Positions 1 to 6,120 of a stretch of 9,502 nucleotides of DNA are shown piece after piece; within the stretch, counting starts at the first letter, position 1; each line of letters starts with the position of its first letter. The stretch lies in assembly GCF_020829685.1 (NCBI RefSeq), contig NZ_JAIVFR010000186.1, positions 1 to 9,502 on the forward strand, given 5' to 3'. The notes beneath the pieces were generated by a model. That model did no database searches, was not told the DNA's origin, and was given only the letters and a program-made list of their open reading frames with translations. A program made the position numbers and the translations under genes. The stretch comes from Nostoc sp. CHAB 5715. Its GTDB lineage: Bacteria > Cyanobacteriota > Cyanobacteriia > Cyanobacteriales > Nostocaceae.

Positions 1-66
1 CGTAAACGCCGCCCGAAAGCTTTCAACACGCAGCCTAAAGTACGAAATACGCAACTGTGTTCGGAG

Positions 67-87
67 GCGGAGTGTCTCCGACTCCGC
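67..87. repeat. Short inverted repeat, GC-rich
   Basis: Perfect 7-bp arms GCGGAGT (67-73) and ACTCCGC (81-87) flank a 7-nt spacer. The surrounding bases 1-120 show no convincing gene. It resembles the small GC-rich palindromes scattered in Nostocales intergenic DNA. No function is claimed. Confidence 0.5.
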
Positions 88-120
88 GCTGTTTCTCAAG
101 GGTTTTCAGCTAGCCTTTCT

Positions 121-156
121 TATAAAAACTGTTGCAACCCATAAGTTACAACAGTT
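121..156 (-). terminator. Rho-independent terminator of the 63-residue gene
   Basis: Arms 127-138 and 145-156 pair over 12 bp with one mismatch around a 6-nt loop. Read on the minus strand the stem is followed at once by a run of T (AACAGTTTTTATAAG). It starts 24 bp after the stop codon of the small minus-strand gene, the classic arrangement for an intrinsic terminator. Confidence 0.8.
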
Positions 157-179
157 CGAGAGATTATTTTAACTCCTAA

Positions 180-371
180 TTAAACTGCTTGTTGACGTTT
201 AATTTCTTGTCTCAATACTTCACATCGTTTCACAGCTTCTCTTGCTTGTTGTCTGTACTGTTTGGCTTGTTCTCGGTCAATTAAACATACTTCCGTCGCT
301 TTACGCATCAATTCAACTGCTTGTGTACTAAGTTCTTTAATACGAGTTCTTAAATCTTCAATTGTTTTCAT
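180..371 (-). CDS. Small charged helical protein, 63 aa, unknown function
   Basis: I chose the ATG at 371 (MKTIEDLRTRIKEL...) because GGAGG sits four bases upstream of it. The same frame is open to an ATG at 422, but that longer version lacks a ribosome site and its extra 17 residues look non-coding. The product is almost all charged or polar (many K, R, E, Q), has no hydrophobic segment, and reads like one long amphipathic helix or coiled coil. It has two Cys (about residues 29 and 50). I do not recognise a family. It lies downstream of dapF in the same direction with a 147-bp gap, and a likely dapF terminator and its own terminator bracket it, so it is probably a monocistronic unit. Confidence 0.7.
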   Translation of the reverse strand: MKTIEDLRTRIKELSTQAVELMRKATEVCLIDREQAKQYRQQAREAVKRCEVLRQEIKRQQAV

Positions 372-375
372 TTTT

Positions 376-380
376 CCTCC
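376..380 (-). promoter_or_regulatory. Ribosome binding site GGAGG fixing the start at 371
   Basis: On the minus strand GGAGG is followed by AAAA and then ATG. It is one of only two strong Shine-Dalgarno sequences in the window, and it decides between the ATG codons at 371 and 422. Confidence 0.8.
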
Positions 381-481
381 AGTTCTGAGATGACAAGTTC
401 TAAAATTTGAGTGTTCAAGCAACGTAAAAAGCCCATTTTAGGCACATCTGTAATAAACCTACACCTGTCAGGATATTTATA

Positions 482-506
482 TGGCACTACTACTTGAGTA
501 ATGCCA
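482..506 (-). terminator. Possible hairpin terminator after dapF
   Basis: TGGCA (482-486) and TGCCA (502-506), plus inner TACT/AGTA, give a stem of about 10 bp with one mismatch and a 5-nt loop. It begins 12 bp after the dapF stop. On the minus strand it is followed by TATAAATAT rather than a clean T run, so it may terminate weakly or be an operator-like dyad for the next gene. Confidence 0.45.
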
Positions 507-518
507 ATAGTAAGTCGG

Positions 519-1358
519 TTACAGTTTACCCGTGAATACTCGTTCAGCCGGGCCTGTCATGTAAACCCGTTGGTCGATTTCTGACCATTCAATTTGCAAG
601 GGGCCACCAGGTAATTCTATAGTCGCAGTGCGATCGCATTTCCCAGTTAACACTCCAGCTACCAAGGAAGCACAAGCACCAGTACCACAAGCTAATGTAA
701 TTCCAGCACCCCGTTCCCATACCCGCATTTTCAAATAGTCACGGCGTACCACTTGAATAAATTCGGTATTTATGCGTTGAGGGAAAACTGGGTGATGCTC
801 AAATTTGGGGCCGATGGTTTCTAGCTCAATTGCTGCTACATCTTCTACGAAGGTAATGCAGTGGGGATTTCCCATATTTACACAGGTGACATCCCAAGTT
901 TGCCCCGCCACCTCTAACAGCTGAGAAATGACTTTTTCTTGGGCGGGTACAAGATTAGTCGGAATTTCGCTAGCGAGTAACCTGGGTAAACCCATGTCTA
1001 CTTTAACTTTACCATCAGATAAAAGTTGGGGAGTCATTACACCACCCAAAGTATGAATGCGATATGAGTCTTGATTCCGAGATTCGCCTTCTAAGTCTGC
1101 TAAAAAGCCAGCTAAACAGCGAATACCATTGCCACACATTTCTGGTTCTGAACCATCGGAATTAAAAATTCGCATGGTGTAGTCAGTGCCATTTTCTCCA
1201 GGTAGGGCAAAAATTACACCATTAGCACCAATGCCAAAGTGGCGATCGCACAACTTGATGGCTTGCTCTGGAGTTATTACAGGCTCAGATGACGAGCGAT
1301 TGTCAATCAGAATAAAGTCGTTACCTAGACCATGATACTTAGTAAATTCGATTGCCAT
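519..1358 (-). CDS. dapF: Diaminopimelate epimerase
   Basis: DapF converts LL-diaminopimelate to meso-diaminopimelate in the cytoplasm, the last step before lysine and the cross-linking residue of peptidoglycan. It is cofactor-independent and uses two cysteines as acid/base. Both are present: Cys75 in EMCGNGIRC and Cys224 in [10 protein letters not shown]. Other family signatures are the N-terminal KYHGLGNDF (residues 7-15), MGNPH (162-166), NTEF (197-200) and WERGAG (214-219). At 279 residues it has the normal length, with two homologous halves of about 130 residues. The ATG start is supported by the typical [10 protein letters not shown] opening, although the Shine-Dalgarno is poor. It is divergent from hfq across 69 bp, where both promoters should lie. 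Nothing looks broken, and two HIP1 sites lie in the gene. Confidence 0.97.
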   Translation of the reverse strand: MAIEFTKYHGLGNDFILIDNRSSSEPVITPEQAIKLCDRHFGIGANGVIFALPGENGTDYTMRIFNSDGSEPEMCGNGIRCLAGFLADLEGESRNQDSYRIHTLGGVMTPQLLSDGKVKVDMGLPRLLASEIPTNLVPAQEKVISQLLEVAGQTWDVTCVNMGNPHCITFVEDVAAIELETIGPKFEHHPVFPQRINTEFIQVVRRDYLKMRVWERGAGITLACGTGACASLVAGVLTGKCDRTATIELPGGPLQIEWSEIDQRVYMTGPAERVFTGKL

Positions 1359-1427
1359 TTCTTTAAGGATGAATTATCAAGGATTAGTTACTCTTTATTT
1401 TGCCTTGTAGGTTCATCTTTACTAAAA

Positions 1428-1646
1428 ATGCTTACCGAATTTGACACCACTTTACCCAGTATTATACAAGTCCAAAACCTGATTAAACAAACAACGCCAG
1501 TAGAGTTAAAGCTGCTGACTCAGGATGTGATTACAGGACGGGTTTTATGGCAAGATCCACAGTGTATCTGTATTGCTGATGAAAACAGTCAGCAAACCAC
1601 CGTTTGGAAACAAGCGATCGCCTACATCAAGCCGAAAGTGAGTTAG
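1428..1646 (+). CDS. hfq: Cyanobacterial Hfq (Sm-like RNA chaperone homologue)
   Basis: 72-residue Sm-like protein. The opening (TEFDTTLPSIIQVQNLI), the Sm1 region TPVELKLLTQDVITGRVLWQ (about 23-42) and the short Sm2 segment AIAYIKP (63-69) match the divergent cyanobacterial Hfq family as I remember it from Synechocystis. The YKH-type proximal RNA-binding motif of enterobacterial Hfq is replaced by YIKP, and there is no long C-terminal tail. In the family, cyanobacterial Hfq forms hexamers and is linked to type IV pilus motility through PilB and, in Anabaena, to nitrogen metabolism. That is family knowledge, not seen here. I chose the ATG at 1428 over the in-frame ATG at 1332, which would lie inside dapF and add 32 residues unlike the family. 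No good Shine-Dalgarno is visible. Confidence 0.9.
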   Translation: MLTEFDTTLPSIIQVQNLIKQTTPVELKLLTQDVITGRVLWQDPQCICIADENSQQTTVWKQAIAYIKPKVS

Positions 1647-1672
1647 GAGTGAGGCAGAAAAATCACACGAAG

Positions 1673-1742
1673 AGGGCAGCGGGAATGCTCCTTCTGCCCT
1701 GCCGCAAAACGAAGTGGAGCAAGGGTTTCAATCCCCCACTTC
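1673..1742. repeat. Two adjacent hairpins downstream of hfq
   Basis: AGGGCAG (1673-1679) pairs with CTGCCCT (1694-1700), and GAAGTGG (1711-1717) pairs with CCACTTC (1736-1742) with an inner GGG/CCC. Neither is followed by a T run, so termination of hfq is only possible. The rest of 1647-1817 is C-rich spacer of the kind common between Nostocales genes, and I see no gene in it. Confidence 0.45.
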
Positions 1743-1817
1743 AACAAGAGTAGTTTTCGTTCAGTCGGGGTGTAACTCAGGTACAATCCCCCTGCTCCCC
1801 TGCCTCTTTTTGAACCC

Positions 1818-3752
1818 CTATTCCTCGTCACTGGACTTAGTTGCAGCACAAACCCACCTATTGCGTCCTTGTTCTTTAGCTTTATACAAAGCTTTGTCGG
1901 CTGCGTTAATCAAGTCTTGAGCTGAACTTTTAGCTGTTGGTATAGCAATCGCAACACCTAAACTGACGGTTACAAAATATTGAAAGTTATTCTTCATGTG
2001 AGGAATCTTTAATTCTTGAATAGACTTTTGAATCAACTTAGTTACTTTAATAGCACCTGATTCGCTCGTATTTGGCAAAATGACAATAAATTCTTCACCA
2101 CCATAACGAGCTAGTAGATCGGTAGGACGCTTTAATACAGCTTGGGCTGCACGAGCAACTTGTATTAAGCATTCATCCCCAGCTAGATGTCCATAAGAAT
2201 CGTTATAATTCTTGAAATAGTCAATATCAAATAGAATTAAAGATAAATAATTTTCAGTTAGTCTTAGTCGATTCCATTCCTGCTCTAAAAATTGCTCATA
2301 ACAATGACGGTTTGCAATTTGAGTTAGAGCATCTAGCTTACTAATTTTTTCTAGCTGAGAATTTGCAAGTTCTAAAGCATGGTTTGCTTGAGCAAGTTGA
2401 TTAGCTTGAGAGCGGGATTGCTCTAATAATTCAGAATGTTTTAAAGCTACATTAAACTGAGCTGCTAACTGTTGGATAAATTGAATTTCCGACGTTTCCC
2501 ACTCGCGTGAACAATGGCACTGATGAACACATAGTAATCCCCATAAAGTTTTTCCTTTCATTAGAGGTGCAACAATTTGCGCCTTGATTTGAAATTGCTC
2601 TAACAGTTGAATGTGGCAATCCTTTAGCCCAGCTTGATAAATATCTGATAATACCTGTATACGCCCTTGGTGATAAGCAACTGTATATTTTTCACCAAAA
2701 CAATCATCCTTCACCTTTATGGCGATCGTAGAATCGTAGTCAGGCAATATATTCTCGGAGACAAACTCCCCAGAGGTATAGTTCGATTCCAGATCAAATC
2801 TAAAAATAGTGACGCGATCGCTACGGAGAGCCTTACGAATTTCTCGTGCAGTAGTCTTAAATAAGGTGTCTAGATTAAGAGATTCACGAATTTCAGCAAC
2901 TAAATTAAACAGAATATCCTGCTGCTGATTTGCTTTATACAGTTCTGTTGCTTTTTGTTCTGCTTGAGCTAAAAATTCTGCTTGTTTAACTGCAAATCCT
3001 AACTGCGTTGCAATCTGAGACAGAAACTGAATTTCTAATTTTTTCCATTCGTGTGGCTGTGAGTGCTGATAAGCAGCAAGCACTCCCCACAGTTTTTTTC
3101 CAACAAAAATTGGTGCAGTTGCATAAGCTCGAATATGGAACTGTTCTAAAATTTCTAAATGGCATTGAGACAAACCTGCTGCGTAGACATCTGAAACAAC
3201 TAAAGTTTCATTATTACGATACCGTCCACCTTGATGTTCTTGTAGATAAGAGTCATTCCAAACTGTATTTTTTCCTAATGTTTCTACATCATCCCATCCA
3301 GTCTCTGCAAACTCAAAGTCGCTGACAAATTCTCCACCCCAGTTTTCATAGAAACGATAGACGGCAATCCGCTCGATGCGGAGTAACTTGCAAGTTTCCT
3401 TAGTGGCTGTACGAAAAATTGTTTCTAACTCAAGAGAAGCTCGGATTTTGCTAATAACTCGGTAAAGCGCCCTTTCTTGCTTTTCTAGCTGTTGAATTTG
3501 AACGTGTTGATCGTGCAGTTGAGTTTCTAAATTACTAATACTAGGCTGTCCTAAAAGCTTACAGAGCAGATTAGCGAATACTTTCGTAATAATATGCAAA
3601 TTTTTATACAACATTATAAGGATAATTTCAGCAATATTTTGGAGATGAAAATAGACAGCGACAACGCTGTAACAACGTAATTTTTCGTAGTTTATAGCCA
3701 TTATCGCGTAAGGAAGTTTCGTGATCACTTCTCTTGATCTGACTTTTGCCAT
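1818..3752 (-). CDS. GAF-GAF-GGDEF diguanylate cyclase with two cyanobacteriochrome-type GAF domains
   Basis: Predicted cytoplasmic sensor making c-di-GMP from two GTP. GAF1 (about residues 95-258) has W165-x-D167, R177-Y178, C197-H198 and Y228, the spacing I recall for red/green AnPixJ-type cyanobacteriochromes. GAF2 (about 277-441) has a DXCF motif (D349-D-C351-F352) and C379-H380; the 28-residue Cys-Cys spacing equals that of TePixJ-type (blue/green) receptors. A helical linker leads to GGDEF (about 472-635) with D509, FKNYND, an intact GGEEF (551-555) and an inhibitory-site RxxD (542-545) five residues before it. The output domain should therefore be active and product-inhibited. There is no PAS, PHY or EAL domain. 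The start is uncertain: ATG 3752, 3701 or 3614 (598 aa) are all in frame without a Shine-Dalgarno, and the first 46 residues are not needed for any domain. Bilin binding is inferred from residues. Confidence 0.9.
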   Translation of the reverse strand: MAKVRSREVITKLPYAIMAINYEKLRCYSVVAVYFHLQNIAEIILIMLYKNLHIITKVFANLLCKLLGQPSISNLETQLHDQHVQIQQLEKQERALYRVISKIRASLELETIFRTATKETCKLLRIERIAVYRFYENWGGEFVSDFEFAETGWDDVETLGKNTVWNDSYLQEHQGGRYRNNETLVVSDVYAAGLSQCHLEILEQFHIRAYATAPIFVGKKLWGVLAAYQHSQPHEWKKLEIQFLSQIATQLGFAVKQAEFLAQAEQKATELYKANQQQDILFNLVAEIRESLNLDTLFKTTAREIRKALRSDRVTIFRFDLESNYTSGEFVSENILPDYDSTIAIKVKDDCFGEKYTVAYHQGRIQVLSDIYQAGLKDCHIQLLEQFQIKAQIVAPLMKGKTLWGLLCVHQCHCSREWETSEIQFIQQLAAQFNVALKHSELLEQSRSQANQLAQANHALELANSQLEKISKLDALTQIANRHCYEQFLEQEWNRLRLTENYLSLILFDIDYFKNYNDSYGHLAGDECLIQVARAAQAVLKRPTDLLARYGGEEFIVILPNTSESGAIKVTKLIQKSIQELKIPHMKNNFQYFVTVSLGVAIAIPTAKSSAQDLINAADKALYKAKEQGRNRWVCAATKSSDEE

Positions 3753-3850
3753 TAAGTTTTAAAAAGCTTGCTCACAAAGGATTTTGGATAAAGCACCCAA
3801 GCTTGATTTGTCCCCTTTTCCCGCACCCACTTGACAATAGTGCAATTACC

Positions 3851-4166
3851 TTACAGCAGTTTTCATGTATTTGAACCACATCTATCGTAGGGGCACGAGC
3901 CAGCTCATACGTGTCAACTTAACGTAAAAGCCATGTCCCGCAAGGAACTTAAGTTCCTTGCTAATAGCAAAAGTAATCTAAAGATTACTAAATATCCGCA
4001 AAAATCTTTAGTCTACTTCAGTAGACTTTAGCTATTAGCCTTGAACTTTAGTTCTAGGCGGGTGAGTCCGCCAACAGTTAACCTATTTCAAGGCTTTTGT
4101 TGACACCAATGAGCATTGCTAAACCCCTACGATAGATGTGGTTCAAATACATGAAAACTGCTGTAA
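3851..4166. mobile_element. MITE-like element with perfect 43-bp terminal inverted repeats
   Basis: Bases 3851-3893 and 4124-4166 are perfect reverse complements over 43 bp (outer end TTACAGCAGTTTTCATG). The similarity continues inward with mismatches: GCTCAT..GTGTCAAC and AAAAGCC recur inverted at 3903-3932 and 4092-4116, with a 7-nt insertion on the left arm. No transposase frame fits inside. Reading the ends as TA|CAGCAG and CTGCTG|TA gives a TA duplication, which would suit an IS630/Tc1-mariner-type origin; this is inference. Together with 3753-3850 it makes up the whole 422-bp gene-free stretch between the cyclase and the antitoxin. Confidence 0.8.
3936..4062. repeat. Cluster of nested palindromes inside the MITE-like element
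   Basis: Four dyads sit within 127 bp. They are a perfect 22-bp palindrome at 3940-3961 (centre AACTTAAGTT); AGTAATCT/AGATTACT at 3972-3989; AGTCTAC/GTAGACT at 4010-4027; and GCTAATAGC (3960-3968) pairing with GCTATTAGC (4031-4039). An outer imperfect pair, TCCCGC..GGAACT and AGTTCTAGGCGGG, closes the cluster. The transcript would fold into a branched structure on either strand. It may be a separate repeat inserted into the middle of the larger element. Confidence 0.7.
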
Positions 4167-4174
4167 TCTCAACT

Positions 4175-4492
4175 TCAGTTATTCCCCCTGCCTAAATTCG
4201 GTGTCCTTGCCATCACTTCTTCCCCATTTAAGAGTTCGCCCCTGTCAGCTTGGTCAATACCCTTTTGAATTTCCTGTTGCAAGCTTTCTAGCTTCAGTTG
4301 GTTTAGTTCTTCTTCAAGCTGCTGCAATCGATTAAGCATCTGCTGGAAAGCACGCGCATCTTGAACCACCACTGCTGCTTCGCCATTCACCGTTAAAACC
4401 AGTGGAGCTTTCGTTTCCTTGATTTGCTCAACATAGTTGCTGGCATTGCGCCGGAAGTCTGTTAACGAGTGAATATTTTCAAGGTTAACCAT
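4175..4492 (-). CDS. Phd/YefM-family antitoxin, apparently without a partner toxin
   Basis: 105-residue protein whose first 55 residues (LTDFRRNASNYVEQIKETKAP, split after LTDFRRN, then LVLTVNGEAAVVVQDARAF) are the Phd/YefM fold. That domain dimerises, binds the operator and represses its own operon. The helical rest (EELNQLK.., about 56-95) is the region that normally wraps the cognate RelE/ParE-type toxin. A toxin gene would be expected to overlap or follow directly on the minus strand. Instead the stop codon lies 8 bp before the inverted-repeat element, and no toxin frame is visible beyond it. The last residues (RTPNLGRGNN) look unlike a usual antitoxin end and could be altered. The start at 4492 is fixed by an in-frame stop five codons upstream; AGGTG lies about 7 bases before ATG. 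Confidence 0.85.
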   Translation of the reverse strand: MVNLENIHSLTDFRRNASNYVEQIKETKAPLVLTVNGEAAVVVQDARAFQQMLNRLQQLEEELNQLKLESLQQEIQKGIDQADRGELLNGEEVMARTPNLGRGNN

Positions 4493-4752
4493 ACTAGCAC
4501 CTAATTAAGTACCTGATTCGATACTTCATCCTTCCTTTAAATATAACAATAGTTTTTATAGACGTTAAAAATATGTTTGTAACCGTTGTCACATCTCAAT
4601 TTTAATTCTCAAACTTTTCTATACTAGTAGCTTTTTTCATAAATTTTATGTAAATTCACTACAAGAGTTTTTTAAAGATTATATGTGTATATTAATATGC
4701 ATACTGTAACATAACCGAAAAGACAAAAAAATTGTCTTTCAAAGTAAAAACA

Positions 4753-5394
4753 ATGGTATTGACTTTCAAAAGTGTAAAAAAATTGTCAGTTGCTGTTATT
4801 GGATCAGCATTAGCAGCTGCTTTTATGGGGTTAGAAGCTAAGTCGGCAAATGCTGCACTGTTTATCGATCAAGAACAGTCCAGCAGTAATGTAAACATGG
4901 CATATTTTTCGCAGTCAGACTTAGCACAATCATTCAAACCAACAGCTAATAATGTTGCAGGTGCTGCCATAAAACTTAGAGAGGGTATTGGAACAGTTGG
5001 TGACGTTAAAATATCCTTGTGGAATGCTCAAGGAACGGTTTTAGCAAGTGGTATAGCACTCGGACAGGTTCCCGATGCGTGGACAGAAGTATTCTGGAAC
5101 CCTGTAGTTGTTACACCCAATCAGACTTTATTCCTCATATTTGAATCGTTCAGTAACCTAGCGATCGCTGGTGATACTAACAATCCATATCCAAATGGTC
5201 AAGTCTATGCAAACAGAGGATTTCAATCATTCCCATATTATGATTACACATTCCGCACATACGCTGATGATAGTTTTGGAATCCAATCCGTTCCTGAACC
5301 AAACTCTGTCTTAGGTCTAATGACTTTCATTGCTTTCATTGGTGTTTCAGCCACCAAGTGCAAAAACCAACAGAGTGCTTTGTATAAAAGCTAA
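4753..5394 (+). CDS. Exported PEP-CTERM sorting-domain protein
   Basis: 213 residues from the ATG at 4753. A TTG at 4732 in the same frame would add seven residues, and neither has a clear Shine-Dalgarno. An N-terminal signal peptide (KSVKK, hydrophobic core about 12-26, cleavage near ANA-AL at 34/35) precedes a beta-rich domain of about 140 residues (LAQSFKPT, VKISLWNAQGTVLASG, WTEVFWNPVVVTPNQTLFLIFES) resembling jelly-roll surface domains. The C-terminus carries VPEP (180-183), a hydrophobic segment and a basic tail (KCKNQQ), i.e. a PEP-CTERM signal. In the family this is cut and anchored by an exosortase and such proteins reach the envelope or extracellular matrix. The post-membrane tail of about 13 residues is somewhat long. 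No exosortase is in the window. It stands alone, with 239 bp upstream. Confidence 0.85.
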   Translation: MVLTFKSVKKLSVAVIGSALAAAFMGLEAKSANAALFIDQEQSSSNVNMAYFSQSDLAQSFKPTANNVAGAAIKLREGIGTVGDVKISLWNAQGTVLASGIALGQVPDAWTEVFWNPVVVTPNQTLFLIFESFSNLAIAGDTNNPYPNGQVYANRGFQSFPYYDYTFRTYADDSFGIQSVPEPNSVLGLMTFIAFIGVSATKCKNQQSALYKS

Positions 5395-5452
5395 AATCGA
5401 ATAGCCCTAAGTAGTAGTCTGTCAATAAATAATTGATGGATAAATTTCCTGT

Positions 5453-5477
5453 AGAGACGGCGATTTATCACGTCTCT
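5453..5477. repeat. Inverted repeat AGAGACG/CGTCTCT
   Basis: Perfect 7-bp arms at 5453-5459 and 5471-5477 with an 11-nt spacer, 58 bp after the PEP-CTERM gene. It matches a motif I recall as frequent between Nostocales genes. It could act as a weak terminator between the converging neighbours, but no T run follows. Confidence 0.55.
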
Positions 5478-5514
5478 CTAACTTTCACCGTAACGCACCA
5501 TTGGCAATTCAAAA

Positions 5515-5544
5515 TACGTTAGCCTACGGCATAATACACCCTAC
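5515..5544. repeat. Degenerate copy of a GTTAGCCTACGGC-type intergenic repeat
   Basis: The stretch TACGTTAGCCTACGGC...ATACACCCT resembles, in inverted orientation, the sequence at 6819-6850 (AGGGTGGATTACGGC..TAGCCTAACGCA). Two diverged, opposite copies 1.3 kb apart suggest a dispersed repeat family. Confidence 0.45.
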
Positions 5545-5600
5545 ATGAACTTTATATTTCTCCATATAAATGGGATTTTTCTCGCTAACTTACTTAACTG

Positions 5601-5990
5601 TTAGAATCTTATTCCCAGTTGCCCATTAAACCCACGAATAGAATTGTAACCAGCACCAACAAAAACATTATCAGTAGCGCCTACCTGAACGCCGCCTGAA
5701 ACTGCAACACCTTTATCTTCTGAATAAAGTCCAACTCCTACATAAGGTGAAATGACAGGCAAACTGATAAATTTCAAAACATCTACTCCCGTAGCACCAT
5801 CAGGGCCAATTCCTAGCTCAACCCCAAAATTTAAAGCCCTAGCTCCTACACCATAAGTTATATCACCATCTTTTCCACCGACTGAAACCCAAGGTTGCGG
5901 TATAAGTTGAGCCGATGCTTGACTTGGGGCAAATAAAGTTAACAAAGCGATGGATGTAAGTAATGTTTTAGCAATAATTGCTACTTTCAT
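5601..5990 (-). CDS. Small exported, glycine-rich beta protein, unknown function
   Basis: 129 residues. A clear signal peptide is seen: MKVAIIAK, hydrophobic core about 9-20, and ASA-Q at 25-28, a good signal peptidase I site, giving a mature protein of about 102 residues. The mature part alternates hydrophobic and polar residues with many Gly (VSVGGKDG, YGVGARALNFGVELGIG, SPYVGVGLY, FNGQLGIRF) and ends in Phe, as outer-membrane beta-barrel proteins often do. It is short for a barrel by itself, so it may be a small barrel, a multimer or a periplasmic beta protein. AGGAG six bases before ATG supports the start. I do not recognise the family. Confidence 0.8.
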   Translation of the reverse strand: MKVAIIAKTLLTSIALLTLFAPSQASAQLIPQPWVSVGGKDGDITYGVGARALNFGVELGIGPDGATGVDVLKFISLPVISPYVGVGLYSEDKGVAVSGGVQVGATDNVFVGAGYNSIRGFNGQLGIRF

Positions 5991-5996
5991 GTTATT

Positions 5997-6001
5997 CTCC
6001 T
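5997..6001 (-). promoter_or_regulatory. Ribosome binding site AGGAG of the small exported protein
   Basis: On the minus strand AGGAG lies six bases before the ATG at 5990. It is the second strong Shine-Dalgarno in the window and confirms the start that also gives an intact signal peptide. Confidence 0.75.
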
Positions 6002-6120
6002 ACAGTGAAACGTTCGCAATGACTGTAAATATTTTTGTCCAACTACTTACATGGAATCAGCAACACCCTAATTTTAATTACGGCAGTGTCCAGCCGCAAT
6101 TTTTAATTGTCAGGTATATT

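Noticed and set aside
1721..1790. GTTTCAATCCC near 1725, similar to the start of some cyanobacterial CRISPR repeats
   Set aside because: Only one copy is present, with no regularly spaced repeat or cas gene. It is part of a C-rich spacer with hairpins.
1643..1920. Short frames on both strands between hfq and the cyclase
   Set aside because: Composition is that of intergenic C-rich DNA; one frame runs into the cyclase C-terminus in antisense, and none has a start signal or recognisable sequence.
2667..3325. Plus-strand frames of 65 and 105 residues inside the cyclase gene
   Set aside because: They are antisense shadows of conserved GAF-coding DNA, without ribosome sites or sensible protein composition.
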